The notes: generated by a model not told the origin, from the sequence alone. A DNA stretch of 8,743 nt from Promethearchaeota archaeon (GCA_016839635.1 JAEOTV010000094.1:1-8743), one strand, 5' to 3'. Counted from the first letter of the stretch, positions 1 through 7,706 are shown. A program made the numbers and translations.

Positions 1-59
1 AAAATTCAAATTTATTTAAAAAGATCTGATTCTATTATAATTTTAACAGTATTAAAAAA

Positions 60-82
60 GGGATAGCCTAAGGTTATTTTTT
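60..82 (+). other. Small hairpin plus T6 just before the kinase start
   Basis: ATAGCC (63-68) can pair with GGTTAT (72-77) around a TAA loop, with one G-U pair. The stem can extend through further G-U and A-U pairs toward the ATG and is followed by T6 (77-82). It could be the terminator of a gene left of the window, a structure affecting kinase translation, or chance. The rest of the 1-82 leader holds no gene; TTTATTTAAA (11-20) and TATTATAA (33-40) are possible TATA-like strings with low support. Confidence 0.3.
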
Positions 83-1411
83 ATGAGTGAATTCTTTATT
101 CTAGAAGTCACAAGAACAATTATGTTCATAATTGGGGCGATAATTTTTGCTTTTGTATGTATTAAAAGACGTGATTTAATTTCTTGGCTTCCTGCTTATA
201 TTGCAGGTTCTTTATCTGAACTTCTTAGGTTAATTTCTGAAGTAGATTATGATATTTATTACTTAATTGGTCTTGGCTTTTCTTCACTAACCTTAGTATT
301 AATGATTATTGCTGTTTCTCATGAATATTATACAACATTTTATAGAAAATCAAAACTTCAAATAATTCCTATTTTTCAAATATCAATTATTCAACTCCTC
401 ATATCAATTGGATTACAAATTTTAATAGGGGTTCTTTTATTGGTCGCATTATTCTTGATTTTAAGGATTACACTGAATAAGAAAACACCTACACATGCAT
501 TTTTTTGTTTTATTTTATTTTGTGGGATATTAAATTTAATAGCTCTTGCTTTAAGAGACGCAGGTTTAGAAGGAGCTGAAGAATTTTATCAATTCTCTGC
601 AATAGTTATGGCTACAAATCTGCTTCTAACGGGGTTAGTTGCTCTAATTGAAGATAGGTTAGTGAAATCTGAAACAAAATATCGTCTAGCATATAATAGA
701 GCTGAATTTTATAAAGATCTTTTTGTTCATGATATAAATAATATTCTCCAAAACCTGCAATTTTCATTGGAAATAATTTCTCAAAATTTAGAAGATTATG
801 AGCAAAAAGAAAAATTAGATGAATTGATAATGATAGCAAAAGGTCAAGTAAATAGAGGAGCTGAGCTAGGTTTAAATGTAAAGAAACTTTCGGATTTGGA
901 GACGGGAACAATTAAAAATGAACCTCTAGAAGTTCTTAAAATATTGGAACAAATTAGAGAAGATATATATTCAAAATTCCCTAAAAATCATGTTAAAATT
1001 GATATTTTTAGTGAAGAGGAAAAAATATATGTAACTGCAAATATTCTCTTAGAAGATATTTTCAACATTATCCTAAATAATGCAGTAAAATATAATGAGA
1101 ATACAATAAAGGAAATTTCGATTAAAATTTCTAAAGAAGTAAAAGATTTCGGTTCGAATATTAGAATTGAATTTATTGATAATGGGGTTGGAATACCAGA
1201 TTCAATGAAAAAAAGTCTCTTTGAACCAGTACATAAAAAGACGAAAGATTTTAAGAGAATAGGTTTAGGATTATTACTTGTCAATGAAGTAATTGGAAGT
1301 CTATCAGGGAAAATTTGGATTGAGGATAAGGTTTTAGGGGATTATAAAAAAGGTAGTAATATTGTCTTATCAATCCCTGAAGCGCATGGTATCTTAGATA
1401 TAGAAAGGTAA
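83..1411 (+). CDS. Membrane-bound sensor histidine kinase, orphan
   Basis: The protein has 442 residues. The N-terminal half is hydrophobic with about six predicted membrane helices (roughly residues 9-27, 33-51, 59-79, 95-129, 137-157 and 171-189; the fourth is long and could be two). No recognisable PAS, GAF or HAMP domain follows. A short cytoplasmic linker leads to the phosphoacceptor helix with H-box FVHDINNILQ (His216). The catalytic ATPase domain has an N-box NIILNNAVKYNE (Asn332/333), G1 box DNGVGIP (366-372), F-box SLFEP (378-382) and G2 box GLGLLLV (394-400). By family knowledge it should autophosphorylate His216 and pass the phosphate to a response regulator, but none is encoded nearby. 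The signal sensed is unknown; the membrane domain matches no family I can name. The ATG at 83 has only a weak AGGT at 71-74 upstream. The 3' end overlaps the convergent cca gene by 18 bp. The kinase call is secure; the partner and stimulus are open. Confidence 0.9.
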   Translation: MSEFFILEVTRTIMFIIGAIIFAFVCIKRRDLISWLPAYIAGSLSELLRLISEVDYDIYYLIGLGFSSLTLVLMIIAVSHEYYTTFYRKSKLQIIPIFQISIIQLLISIGLQILIGVLLLVALFLILRITLNKKTPTHAFFCFILFCGILNLIALALRDAGLEGAEEFYQFSAIVMATNLLLTGLVALIEDRLVKSETKYRLAYNRAEFYKDLFVHDINNILQNLQFSLEIISQNLEDYEQKEKLDELIMIAKGQVNRGAELGLNVKKLSDLETGTIKNEPLEVLKILEQIREDIYSKFPKNHVKIDIFSEEEKIYVTANILLEDIFNIILNNAVKYNENTIKEISIKISKEVKDFGSNIRIEFIDNGVGIPDSMKKSLFEPVHKKTKDFKRIGLGLLLVNEVIGSLSGKIWIEDKVLGDYKKGSNIVLSIPEAHGILDIER

Positions 1412-2851
1412 AATTATATTTTTTAATATTGATATAGCTTTTTTTCCCGAAGGACTTAACGTGTGAAATGCTGTTGAGATATTGGAAATATTAAAATTAT
1501 CAGGTATTTTATTTTTAACGAATTCATTTAGAAAATCAGAAAAGTTATTATATTCTCTTTGAGTTTCGACCCACAAGTAGCCTTCTTTTTCAAAGTAATC
1601 TGGGTTTTTATTCATAAAATTAACAACGTGCTTTTCTTCTGTAATAGGGGGTCCTTTGCGAATATAAGATTCAGGAATTTTAGGTTTTTCGCAAAAAATG
1701 GCTATATTGTACTGATTCTTATCATCTTCGAAGTAGACCTCAAATATAATTGTCCCAAATCGATTTGCATGAGAAAATTCTTTTTCTCCATTAGCTTTAA
1801 TACTATCACCTAAAGAATATAATTTATCTCTATTAATGGTGTAATGTATTTTTTCATTGGTATTTTGTAATTCTATGATAAATATTCGGGAAGAAATTCG
1901 ATCTTTTTTGTCAGATAGGTCAGCTTCAGAAATTGGTTTAATTCTAAAAAATTCTTGGCTCGGCTGTTCTAGAAATTCAATTATTTTTTGATTGCAATAT
2001 TTATACGCTCGTTCAGATATTGCGGAAGCTACATTTCGATTCTTATCTATTGGGTCTATAATGATAAGATAATCATTTTGAAAATGGACAATTTTACTCA
2101 ATTCTTCAGGATTTCTATTATAATAATCTTGTGGGTTCTTATCTAACTCACTAAAATTCCTAAAAAGATTTTTCAAATCTTTAAAATAATAAATTAATAA
2201 CTCAGCACTATATCCAATAAAACCAACTCTACCTATAGCACTTTTATCACCATAACTATAACAAACTTTAAAGAATTGTTTCAAAAGCCTTACATCATTT
2301 TTTTGTTCGGATGTTAAATTGTCTCTAACAAAATAACCATGCCAAGGAGATCTATCAACTGAAGTAATAGGTCCATTTCTTTTAATGTATTCTAATTCTA
2401 AGTCAAAATATAAAACAATATCAATCTTTACTTTTGTATCATTTAAAAGGTAATTCACTGTTACGTATGGATGTTCAGCATATAAAAGACTGGGGTTATG
2501 AAATTCATTCAAAGTTAGACTTTGTAGAATCCAGTTATTACATAATGCCAAAAAATCTTTTTTGGATTTCTTTTTTAATTTGCTTTTATTTAGACCTTTA
2601 TAATTGAGTTTAAACTGTCTATAGTCTAAACCAATAAAAAGATCAATATCAAAATCATTTTTTAGCTGTGTTTGTTTAATTCCTGTTGAACCTTGAGGCT
2701 CGATTCTTATAAAATTAATATTTAATTCTGTTGCTTTTTTACTTAACAAATTTTTTAATTTTTCTGTAATATTATTAATTAAAACTATTTCTTTTTGAGT
2801 TGGAGTAATATCTTTTAAGACTTCTGCAAAGATTTCACTAAATGGGGACAT
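1394..2851 (-). CDS. cca: CCA-adding enzyme, archaeal class I tRNA nucleotidyltransferase
   Basis: This enzyme adds or repairs the 3' CCA of tRNA from CTP and ATP without a nucleic acid template. The product is 485 residues from the ATG at 2851, somewhat longer than the roughly 440 of the Archaeoglobus enzyme. The nucleotidyltransferase head shows the GS motif (Gly54-Ser55) and the DxD pair in FDIDLF (Asp68, Asp70). The third carboxylate is probably Asp144 in VKIDIV, just after the family block YAEHPYV. Further archaeal CCA hallmarks are SVDRSPWH, DVRLLKQF, GFIGYSAELLI and IDPIDKNRNVA. An ATG at 2875 in the same frame would add eight residues and overlap the aIF5B stop. I prefer 2851 because MSPFSEIFAEVLKDITPT aligns with the usual family N-terminus, and it leaves an 8-bp gap after aIF5B. 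The G-rich GGTGGGGGAT (2864-2873) lies 12 nt upstream but is a poor and distant Shine-Dalgarno, so the start is moderately sure. A lysine-rich stretch near residues 89-98 looks lineage-specific. It is probably co-transcribed with aIF5B. A CD-NTase is unlikely given the full-length CCA match. Confidence 0.92.
   Translation of the reverse strand: MSPFSEIFAEVLKDITPTQKEIVLINNITEKLKNLLSKKATELNINFIRIEPQGSTGIKQTQLKNDFDIDLFIGLDYRQFKLNYKGLNKSKLKKKSKKDFLALCNNWILQSLTLNEFHNPSLLYAEHPYVTVNYLLNDTKVKIDIVLYFDLELEYIKRNGPITSVDRSPWHGYFVRDNLTSEQKNDVRLLKQFFKVCYSYGDKSAIGRVGFIGYSAELLIYYFKDLKNLFRNFSELDKNPQDYYNRNPEELSKIVHFQNDYLIIIDPIDKNRNVASAISERAYKYCNQKIIEFLEQPSQEFFRIKPISEADLSDKKDRISSRIFIIELQNTNEKIHYTINRDKLYSLGDSIKANGEKEFSHANRFGTIIFEVYFEDDKNQYNIAIFCEKPKIPESYIRKGPPITEEKHVVNFMNKNPDYFEKEGYLWVETQREYNNFSDFLNEFVKNKIPDNFNISNISTAFHTLSPSGKKAISILKNIILPFYI
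1419..1445 (+). terminator. T-tracts after the histidine kinase gene
   Basis: Starting 8 bp past the kinase stop are T6 (1419-1424) and T7 (1439-1445), the typical spacing of archaeal U-tract termination. They lie inside the 3' end of the convergent cca gene, where they encode Lys-rich codons on the other strand. Function is inferred. Confidence 0.35.
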
Positions 2852-2859
2852 TGAATTAA

Positions 2860-4665
2860 TTACATCCCCCACCATGGATGTTCGTGAGTTCTTTTTAATT
2901 TAATAAACTCCCTAAGAGCTTCCTTTTGATCTATAGTTAATTCATCAATAAATTTACCCATAAGTTGCCTAACATGAGATTCTGGGACATTAACATACAA
3001 GGTTTCATCTTTTTCTAAATCTCGACCAATTTCAATACCACGAATAGAAATTGCTACTTCTGAATCCTTAGGTGCTTTTTCAAGAGTTTGACCTTTATCT
3101 TGAATTTGATGTACTCTTCTAACTCGTTTACCTTTATCTGTAATTAATTGGACTTTTGGATATAACGTCCCAGCTTCAACATGAACACCAAAAACTGCAG
3201 GATCTGAATTTCGAAATATAAAATCCGGAAACATTTTAATTTTAGCAGGTAAAATTAGCTCACTTAGCCCTTTGGCTGTATCCTCTGCTTTTCTTGTTTC
3301 TGCGTATTCAAGATATTCTTCTAATAATCGATAAATGACATTATTAGTGAAAATTCTTATATTATCTTTAATAGCTTGCTCATTAGCTTCTGGTAATATT
3401 GGAACATTAAATCCTAAAACTGTTGCAGAATATGGATCTAATTGCTTCACAATATTTGCATTAATTATATCTTCTTTTTTTATTGGTCCTACATCAGCAA
3501 TACTAATTTTTACACCGTTTTTTGTAAAGTGATTTTCGAGTGCTTCAAGTGAACCTAGCGTATCTGCTTTTAAAACAACTCCAGCTTTATCAGTTTTTAT
3601 CCTAATACTTTCTACTTCAGATTCGATTTCGTTGTATATTTGTTCCTCTTCTGAAGGATCTGAAATCCCTCTAAATGGAGACCCAGCTACAACATCCTCT
3701 ATATTTGGAGCAAGAATTTTAATACCAGCAGCTGCACTAATAACATCAACAGAATCAAATTTTTGTCTTGGATCTCGAATTTCATCTAAAGGTTTTGGAA
3801 TTAATAATGCTCTTACCTTAGATTTAATAGGTTTTTCTAAACCTCCAACAATAAACTCATCACCTTTATGAATAATGCCATCGTATATAAGAACATCCAT
3901 AGTTTTGCCCTGACCTTTCTCCTTTTTAACTTCTAATACAACTCCTTTAGCGGAGCCTTCAGAAAATTTAAGATTTGTAGTTAAATATTGCTGAACTAAT
4001 CCCATCAATATCATTAATAGTGTTGATATTCCCTCACCTGTTTTTCCACTTGTTGGCACAATCGCGATTTTTTTAGTAAAATCTTTTATCTTATCATACC
4101 TATCAATTCCTTTAAAGCCTTCTTCTAAGAAGTTTCCTACTATTTGCAATAATTTTTCATCCAGGAAATCTTTCACATGGGGGCTTTGAGAATTATAAGT
4201 ATCCAAAAAATCTGCATCCTTTTTTGATTTCCAGCTAGAGATTCGATCTATTTTATTAGCTGCAATAACAAATGGAGTTTTCCTCTCTCTTAATATCCTA
4301 ACTGACTCCCATGTAATTGGCATAGTTCCAGCAGTAACATCGATTACTAAAATAGCAATATCTGCTACTGCTCCCCCTCTTTTTCGCAGATTTAGAAAGG
4401 CTGCGTGTCCCGGAGTATCCACAACTAAAATGCCGGGTAAATTAATTTCCTTTTCAGCAAATTCTTGTTTAGATTTTCTTAAAAATTCTTTAATATCTTC
4501 TGTTGGGAAATAAGAAGCGCCTATATGCTGAGTAATTCCTGCAGCTTCTCTTTGTTGAACTACAGTACCTCTAATATAATCTAGGATAGTGGTTTTTCCA
4601 TGGTCAATATGACCGAGTATACAGACAATTGGAGCTCTGATTATCTTTTTTTCATCTTCAGTCAT
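2860..4665 (-). CDS. infB: Translation initiation factor aIF5B (archaeal IF2/eIF5B homologue)
   Basis: A ribosome-dependent GTPase that promotes initiator tRNA placement and subunit joining in the cytoplasm. The 601-residue length matches archaeal aIF5B, which lacks the long N-terminal extension of eukaryotic eIF5B. All GTPase motifs are visible: G1 GHIDHGKT (18-25), G2 around GITQHIGA (43-50), G3 DTPGH (83-87), G4 NKID (137-140) and G5 SGKT (206-209). Domain II follows from about 230, domain III from about 350 (DTLGSLEAL, 368-376) and the tRNA-binding domain IV from about 460 to the end, with PDFIFRNSDPAVFGV (480-494). The protein closes with the archaeal HPWWGM tail. There is no intein at the P-loop or elsewhere. 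The ATG at 4665 is supported by a GTGAT Shine-Dalgarno five bases upstream and by only 17 residues before the P-loop, as in other archaea. The gene leads a two-gene unit with cca. Its spacer holds a dyad and AT-rich promoter candidates. Confidence 0.97.
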   Translation of the reverse strand: MTEDEKKIIRAPIVCILGHIDHGKTTILDYIRGTVVQQREAAGITQHIGASYFPTEDIKEFLRKSKQEFAEKEINLPGILVVDTPGHAAFLNLRKRGGAVADIAILVIDVTAGTMPITWESVRILRERKTPFVIAANKIDRISSWKSKKDADFLDTYNSQSPHVKDFLDEKLLQIVGNFLEEGFKGIDRYDKIKDFTKKIAIVPTSGKTGEGISTLLMILMGLVQQYLTTNLKFSEGSAKGVVLEVKKEKGQGKTMDVLIYDGIIHKGDEFIVGGLEKPIKSKVRALLIPKPLDEIRDPRQKFDSVDVISAAAGIKILAPNIEDVVAGSPFRGISDPSEEEQIYNEIESEVESIRIKTDKAGVVLKADTLGSLEALENHFTKNGVKISIADVGPIKKEDIINANIVKQLDPYSATVLGFNVPILPEANEQAIKDNIRIFTNNVIYRLLEEYLEYAETRKAEDTAKGLSELILPAKIKMFPDFIFRNSDPAVFGVHVEAGTLYPKVQLITDKGKRVRRVHQIQDKGQTLEKAPKDSEVAISIRGIEIGRDLEKDETLYVNVPESHVRQLMGKFIDELTIDQKEALREFIKLKRTHEHPWWGM

Positions 4666-4670
4666 TTTCT

Positions 4671-4675
4671 ATCAC
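4671..4675 (-). promoter_or_regulatory. Shine-Dalgarno of aIF5B
   Basis: On the - strand GTGAT ends five bases before the ATG at 4665. It is complementary to the conserved 3' end of archaeal 16S rRNA (AUCACCUCCU). It fixes the aIF5B start and is the clearest ribosome binding site in the window; the other genes have weak or no such motif. Confidence 0.7.
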
Positions 4676-4710
4676 AAATCTCAATTTATGATTTTGTAAA
4701 AATCTTTCAA

Positions 4711-4740
4711 TACTTATATGATAAAATTATTATCTATAAG
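4711..4740 (-). promoter_or_regulatory. Candidate archaeal promoter of the aIF5B-cca unit
   Basis: The 126-bp spacer between uvrA and aIF5B is long enough to hold a promoter. On the - strand CATATAAG (4713-4720) and CTTATAGATAA (4730-4740) resemble archaeal TATA boxes. Placed about 25 bases upstream of a transcript start, they would give a 5' leader of a few tens of bases that includes the Shine-Dalgarno at 4671-4675. No clear BRE could be assigned, and in DNA this AT-rich such strings are common. Confidence 0.3.
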
Positions 4741-4741
4741 T
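4712..4741. repeat. Imperfect inverted repeat (dyad) in the aIF5B promoter region
   Basis: Left arms ACTTATA (4712-4718) and GATAA (4720-4724) pair with TTATC (4730-4734) and TATAAGT (4735-4741). This gives 12 paired positions with one unpaired T at 4719 and a 5-base centre AATTA. The dyad sits 47-76 bp upstream of the aIF5B ATG. It overlaps the two best TATA-like strings on the - strand (CTTATAGATAA and CATATAAG). It could be a protein operator, a weak RNA stem at the end of the uvrA transcript, or chance in AT-rich DNA. The symmetry is seen directly; any function is inferred. Confidence 0.5.
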
Positions 4742-4766
4742 TTAGAATTTTATTTTAAAACATCAG

Positions 4767-4784
4767 AAAAATATATAGAAAAAA
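4767..4784 (-). terminator. T-tract terminator of uvrBA
   Basis: On the - strand, immediately after the uvrA stop codon, come T6 (4779-4784) and T5 (4767-4771), separated by CTATATA. Archaeal RNA polymerase commonly terminates at such U-tracts without a strong hairpin. Position right after the stop supports the call; activity is inferred. Confidence 0.4.
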
Positions 4785-4791
4785 TAAAGAA

Positions 4792-7665
4792 TTACTTGTT
4801 GTTGAGATATGGTTTTAAATATTGAGCAGTAAAAGAATTATCATTTTTAACTATTTCTTCAGGGGTTCCCATTACCACAATATTGCCCCCTTTTTCCCCG
4901 CCTTCAGGACCAAGATCAATAATAAAATCAGTTGATTTTATTATGTCCATATTATGTTCAATAATAATAACTGTATTACCTTTATCTACTAATTTTTGAA
5001 GAACTTTAAGTAAATAATTAATATCAAAAGAGCTTAGCCCGGTTGTGGGCTCATCTAAGATATAAAGTGTGTTTCCTGTACTTGTCTTTCTTAATTCTCT
5101 AGCGATTTTTAAGCGTTGCGATTCTCCTCCACTTAATGTGGTGGAAGATTGACCTAATTCTAAATATCCTAACCCTACATCTACTACTGTTTTTATTGTC
5201 CGTTTTAAATTTGGAATATTGTCAAAGAATTCTAAAGCTTGATGAAATGTCATCTTGAGTACATCATAAATTGACTTTCCATGATATTTAATCTCTAATG
5301 TTTCAGCATTATATCTTTTTTCCTTGCACAAATCACATTTTATATAGACATCAGGTAAAAAATACATTTCTTTTAGAATATAACCAGTGCCCTTACATTT
5401 TTTACAGTGCCCGGATTTTGTATTGAAACTAAATCTTCCTTTTTTATAACCTCTTTCTCTAGATTCTGGTAATCCCGCATAAATTTCTCTGATATAATCT
5501 AGTGCTTTTGTATAAGTAGCGGGGACAGATCTTGGAGTTCTACCTATTGGGGATTGATCAATATTTATAATTTTATCTATTTTCTCATACCCTATTATTT
5601 TATTAAATTTCCCTTCATTAACTTTTGAACTTCGAGTGTTTATTAAATTATGGAGTCCATTATATAAACAGTCTATTATCAAGCTAGTTTTTCCCGCTCC
5701 TGAAACTCCTGTTATACAAGTAAATATACCCAGAGGAATTTTAACATTAATAGCTTTTAAATTATTTTCTTCTGCACCTAATATTTCAATAAATTCTCTA
5801 CTAACTAATCGTCTATTTTTTGGATTTAGGATTTTTTTTTTTCCTGATAAATATTCTCCTGTTAAAGTCTTTGAATTAAGAATAACCTCGATAGGCCCTT
5901 CAGCAACAACTTCACCACCATGCTCTCCTGCTAATGGCCCTAAATCGATTATATGATCTGCACTACGCATTATTGCTTCATCATGTTCAACTACAATAAC
6001 TGTATTCCCTAAATCCCTTAATTTTTTTAACATATTGATAAGACGATTAATATCTCTTTGATGAAGACCTATGCTAGGTTCATCTAAAACGTACAAAACT
6101 CCTACTAGGCTAGAACCTAATTGAGTAGCTAATCGAATTCTTTCTGCTTCTCCAACTGATAGAGTATCTGAACGACGGTTTAATGAAATATAATCTAAAC
6201 CAACATTTTCAAGGAAAGATAACCGATCTAATATTTCTTTTAATACTTCTGTAATAATTTCTTTTTCAGTTTCATTTAATTGTAATCTTTTAAAATATCT
6301 CAAAGAATCTTTTACAGATAATGCAGATAATTCAGCGACATTAAGCTTGTTAACTGTTACTGCTAAACTTTCTGGTTTTAGTCTTTGTCCTTTACATTTC
6401 GGGCAATTTATTCGATTCATAAAACTTTCATAAACATCACGAGCCCATTCTGAACGAGTTTCCATATATCTCCGGTGAAGTATTGGAATTATCCCCTCAA
6501 AAGGTCTTACAACTTGCCAAGAAGATTTAAATTCACCATTAGGATTTCTGTATCCATTATTATCGCTTTCAAAATGAAAATCAATTGATTCATTTTCGGA
6601 TCCAAATAAAATCTTATGAAGTTTTTTTGGGTCAATATCTTTAATTGGGGTTTTGTCAGTGTTAAATCCATAGTGTTTTGCGACTTGAACTACTGTTTGC
6701 CATGAATAACCATTTTCAGATCCAAATCCTGGAATATCTCTAATAGAGCTCTCTTGCAACGGAATATCTAAATCGCTGCCTAATAGTAAACCATAATCGA
6801 ATTCCATTACAGTACCTAATCCACTACAATATTTACAACTTCCATGGGGAATATTAAAAGAAAACATTTTGTGATCCAAAGGAGGAAAGGAAATTCCACA
6901 ATCTATGCATGCAAGGTGTTCAGAATAGATTTGCTCCATTTCTCCTATAATTTCAATAATAACTAAACCTTCAGTTAATTCTAATGCAATTTCAATAGAA
7001 TCAGCTAATCTTGATTTAATATCCTTATCCATTATCAATCTATCAATGATAACATTGATATTATGTTTTGCATTCTTTTCCATTGAGATATCTTCATCTA
7101 AGGTATATTGAATATCATCAACTTCAACCCTTAGATATCCTTGCTTCTTTAAATCTTGTAATAGCTCTTTATATTCTCCTTTTCTATCTCTTATCACAGG
7201 CGCTTTAACAATAAATTTTTGATTTTCTTTGATAGAACTTAATAATTGTTGAATTATTTGCTGAGGAGTTTGAGGTTTTATCTCTTTTCCACAATTAGGA
7301 CAGTGTGGGATTCCAATGTTGGCAAATAATAATCTATAGTAGTCATATATCTCGGTGACGGTACCAACCGTACTTCTTGGATTTTTTGAAAGTGCTTTTT
7401 GCTCAATTGCAATTGCTGGAGATAAACCTTCGATAGAATCTACATCAGGTTTATCCATTTCACCTAGAAATTGTCTGGCGTAACTTGATAATGATTCAAG
7501 AAATCTTCTTTGACCTTCGGCATATAAAGTATCCATTGCCAAACTACTTTTTCCACTTCCGCTAATTCCCGTAATCACTACTAATTTATTACGTGGGATT
7601 ACAACGTCAATGTTTTTTAAATTATTCTGCCTTGCTCCTTTAATTATAATTGAGTTTTCAGTCAT
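4792..7665 (-). CDS. uvrA: Excinuclease ABC subunit UvrA
   Basis: The damage-sensing ATPase of nucleotide excision repair, which dimerises and loads UvrB onto lesions. From the ATG at 7665 it has 957 residues, normal for the family. NBD1 has Walker A GISGSGKS (33-40), Walker B YVLDEP with Asp528-Glu529, and a signature reading LSVGE (502-506) instead of LSGGE. NBD2 has Walker A GVSGAGKT (653-660), an intact LSGGE signature (844-848) and Walker B YILDEP (Asp871-Glu872). Six CxxC pairs are all present (122/125, 253/256, 277/280, 421/424, 754/757, 777/780), matching the three zinc modules of bacterial UvrA. The family landmarks SSYARQFL, RSTVGTVTEIYDY and DQSPIGRTPRS are present. An in-frame TTG at 7686 would add seven residues. 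I prefer 7665 because family N-termini begin a few residues before the GARQNNLKNI block, although neither start has a good Shine-Dalgarno. It lies 41 bp after uvrB and is very probably co-transcribed. Confidence 0.96.
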   Translation of the reverse strand: MTENSIIIKGARQNNLKNIDVVIPRNKLVVITGISGSGKSSLAMDTLYAEGQRRFLESLSSYARQFLGEMDKPDVDSIEGLSPAIAIEQKALSKNPRSTVGTVTEIYDYYRLLFANIGIPHCPNCGKEIKPQTPQQIIQQLLSSIKENQKFIVKAPVIRDRKGEYKELLQDLKKQGYLRVEVDDIQYTLDEDISMEKNAKHNINVIIDRLIMDKDIKSRLADSIEIALELTEGLVIIEIIGEMEQIYSEHLACIDCGISFPPLDHKMFSFNIPHGSCKYCSGLGTVMEFDYGLLLGSDLDIPLQESSIRDIPGFGSENGYSWQTVVQVAKHYGFNTDKTPIKDIDPKKLHKILFGSENESIDFHFESDNNGYRNPNGEFKSSWQVVRPFEGIIPILHRRYMETRSEWARDVYESFMNRINCPKCKGQRLKPESLAVTVNKLNVAELSALSVKDSLRYFKRLQLNETEKEIITEVLKEILDRLSFLENVGLDYISLNRRSDTLSVGEAERIRLATQLGSSLVGVLYVLDEPSIGLHQRDINRLINMLKKLRDLGNTVIVVEHDEAIMRSADHIIDLGPLAGEHGGEVVAEGPIEVILNSKTLTGEYLSGKKKILNPKNRRLVSREFIEILGAEENNLKAINVKIPLGIFTCITGVSGAGKTSLIIDCLYNGLHNLINTRSSKVNEGKFNKIIGYEKIDKIINIDQSPIGRTPRSVPATYTKALDYIREIYAGLPESRERGYKKGRFSFNTKSGHCKKCKGTGYILKEMYFLPDVYIKCDLCKEKRYNAETLEIKYHGKSIYDVLKMTFHQALEFFDNIPNLKRTIKTVVDVGLGYLELGQSSTTLSGGESQRLKIARELRKTSTGNTLYILDEPTTGLSSFDINYLLKVLQKLVDKGNTVIIIEHNMDIIKSTDFIIDLGPEGGEKGGNIVVMGTPEEIVKNDNSFTAQYLKPYLNNK

Positions 7666-7706
7666 TCTGTTTTCTGCATTTTTCAATTAAAGATATTAGA
7701 AAAACT

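Noticed and set aside
612..1284. Two open frames of about 98 codons on the - strand inside the kinase gene
   Set aside because: They are antisense to well-supported kinase motifs and have no recognisable domain; their sequences look like reverse readings of AT-rich coding DNA.
1559..1813. Open + strand frame of 84 codons inside cca
   Set aside because: It is antisense to the conserved CCA enzyme, with Phe/Ile-rich low-complexity content and no ribosome binding site.
1394..2851. CD-NTase (anti-phage cyclic nucleotide synthase) reading of the nucleotidyltransferase
   Set aside because: The GS and DxD motifs are shared, but YAEHPYV, SVDRSPWH, GFIGYSAELL and IDPIDKNRN are CCA-enzyme hallmarks across the full length, and no effector gene is adjacent.
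2873..2875. ATG at 2875 as the cca start
   Set aside because: The eight extra residues are read from the aIF5B tail codons in another frame and do not resemble CCA enzyme N-termini. Kept as an alternative only.
3335..3871. Two short + strand open frames inside aIF5B
   Set aside because: They are antisense to conserved aIF5B domains II-III, with no independent support.
5636..5956. Open + strand frame of 106 codons inside uvrA
   Set aside because: It is antisense to the second Walker A region of UvrA; it has no domain and no start signal.
7684..7686. TTG at 7686 as the uvrA start
   Set aside because: It adds seven residues not expected in the family and has no Shine-Dalgarno. The ATG at 7665 fits the usual UvrA N-terminus, though TTG cannot be fully excluded.
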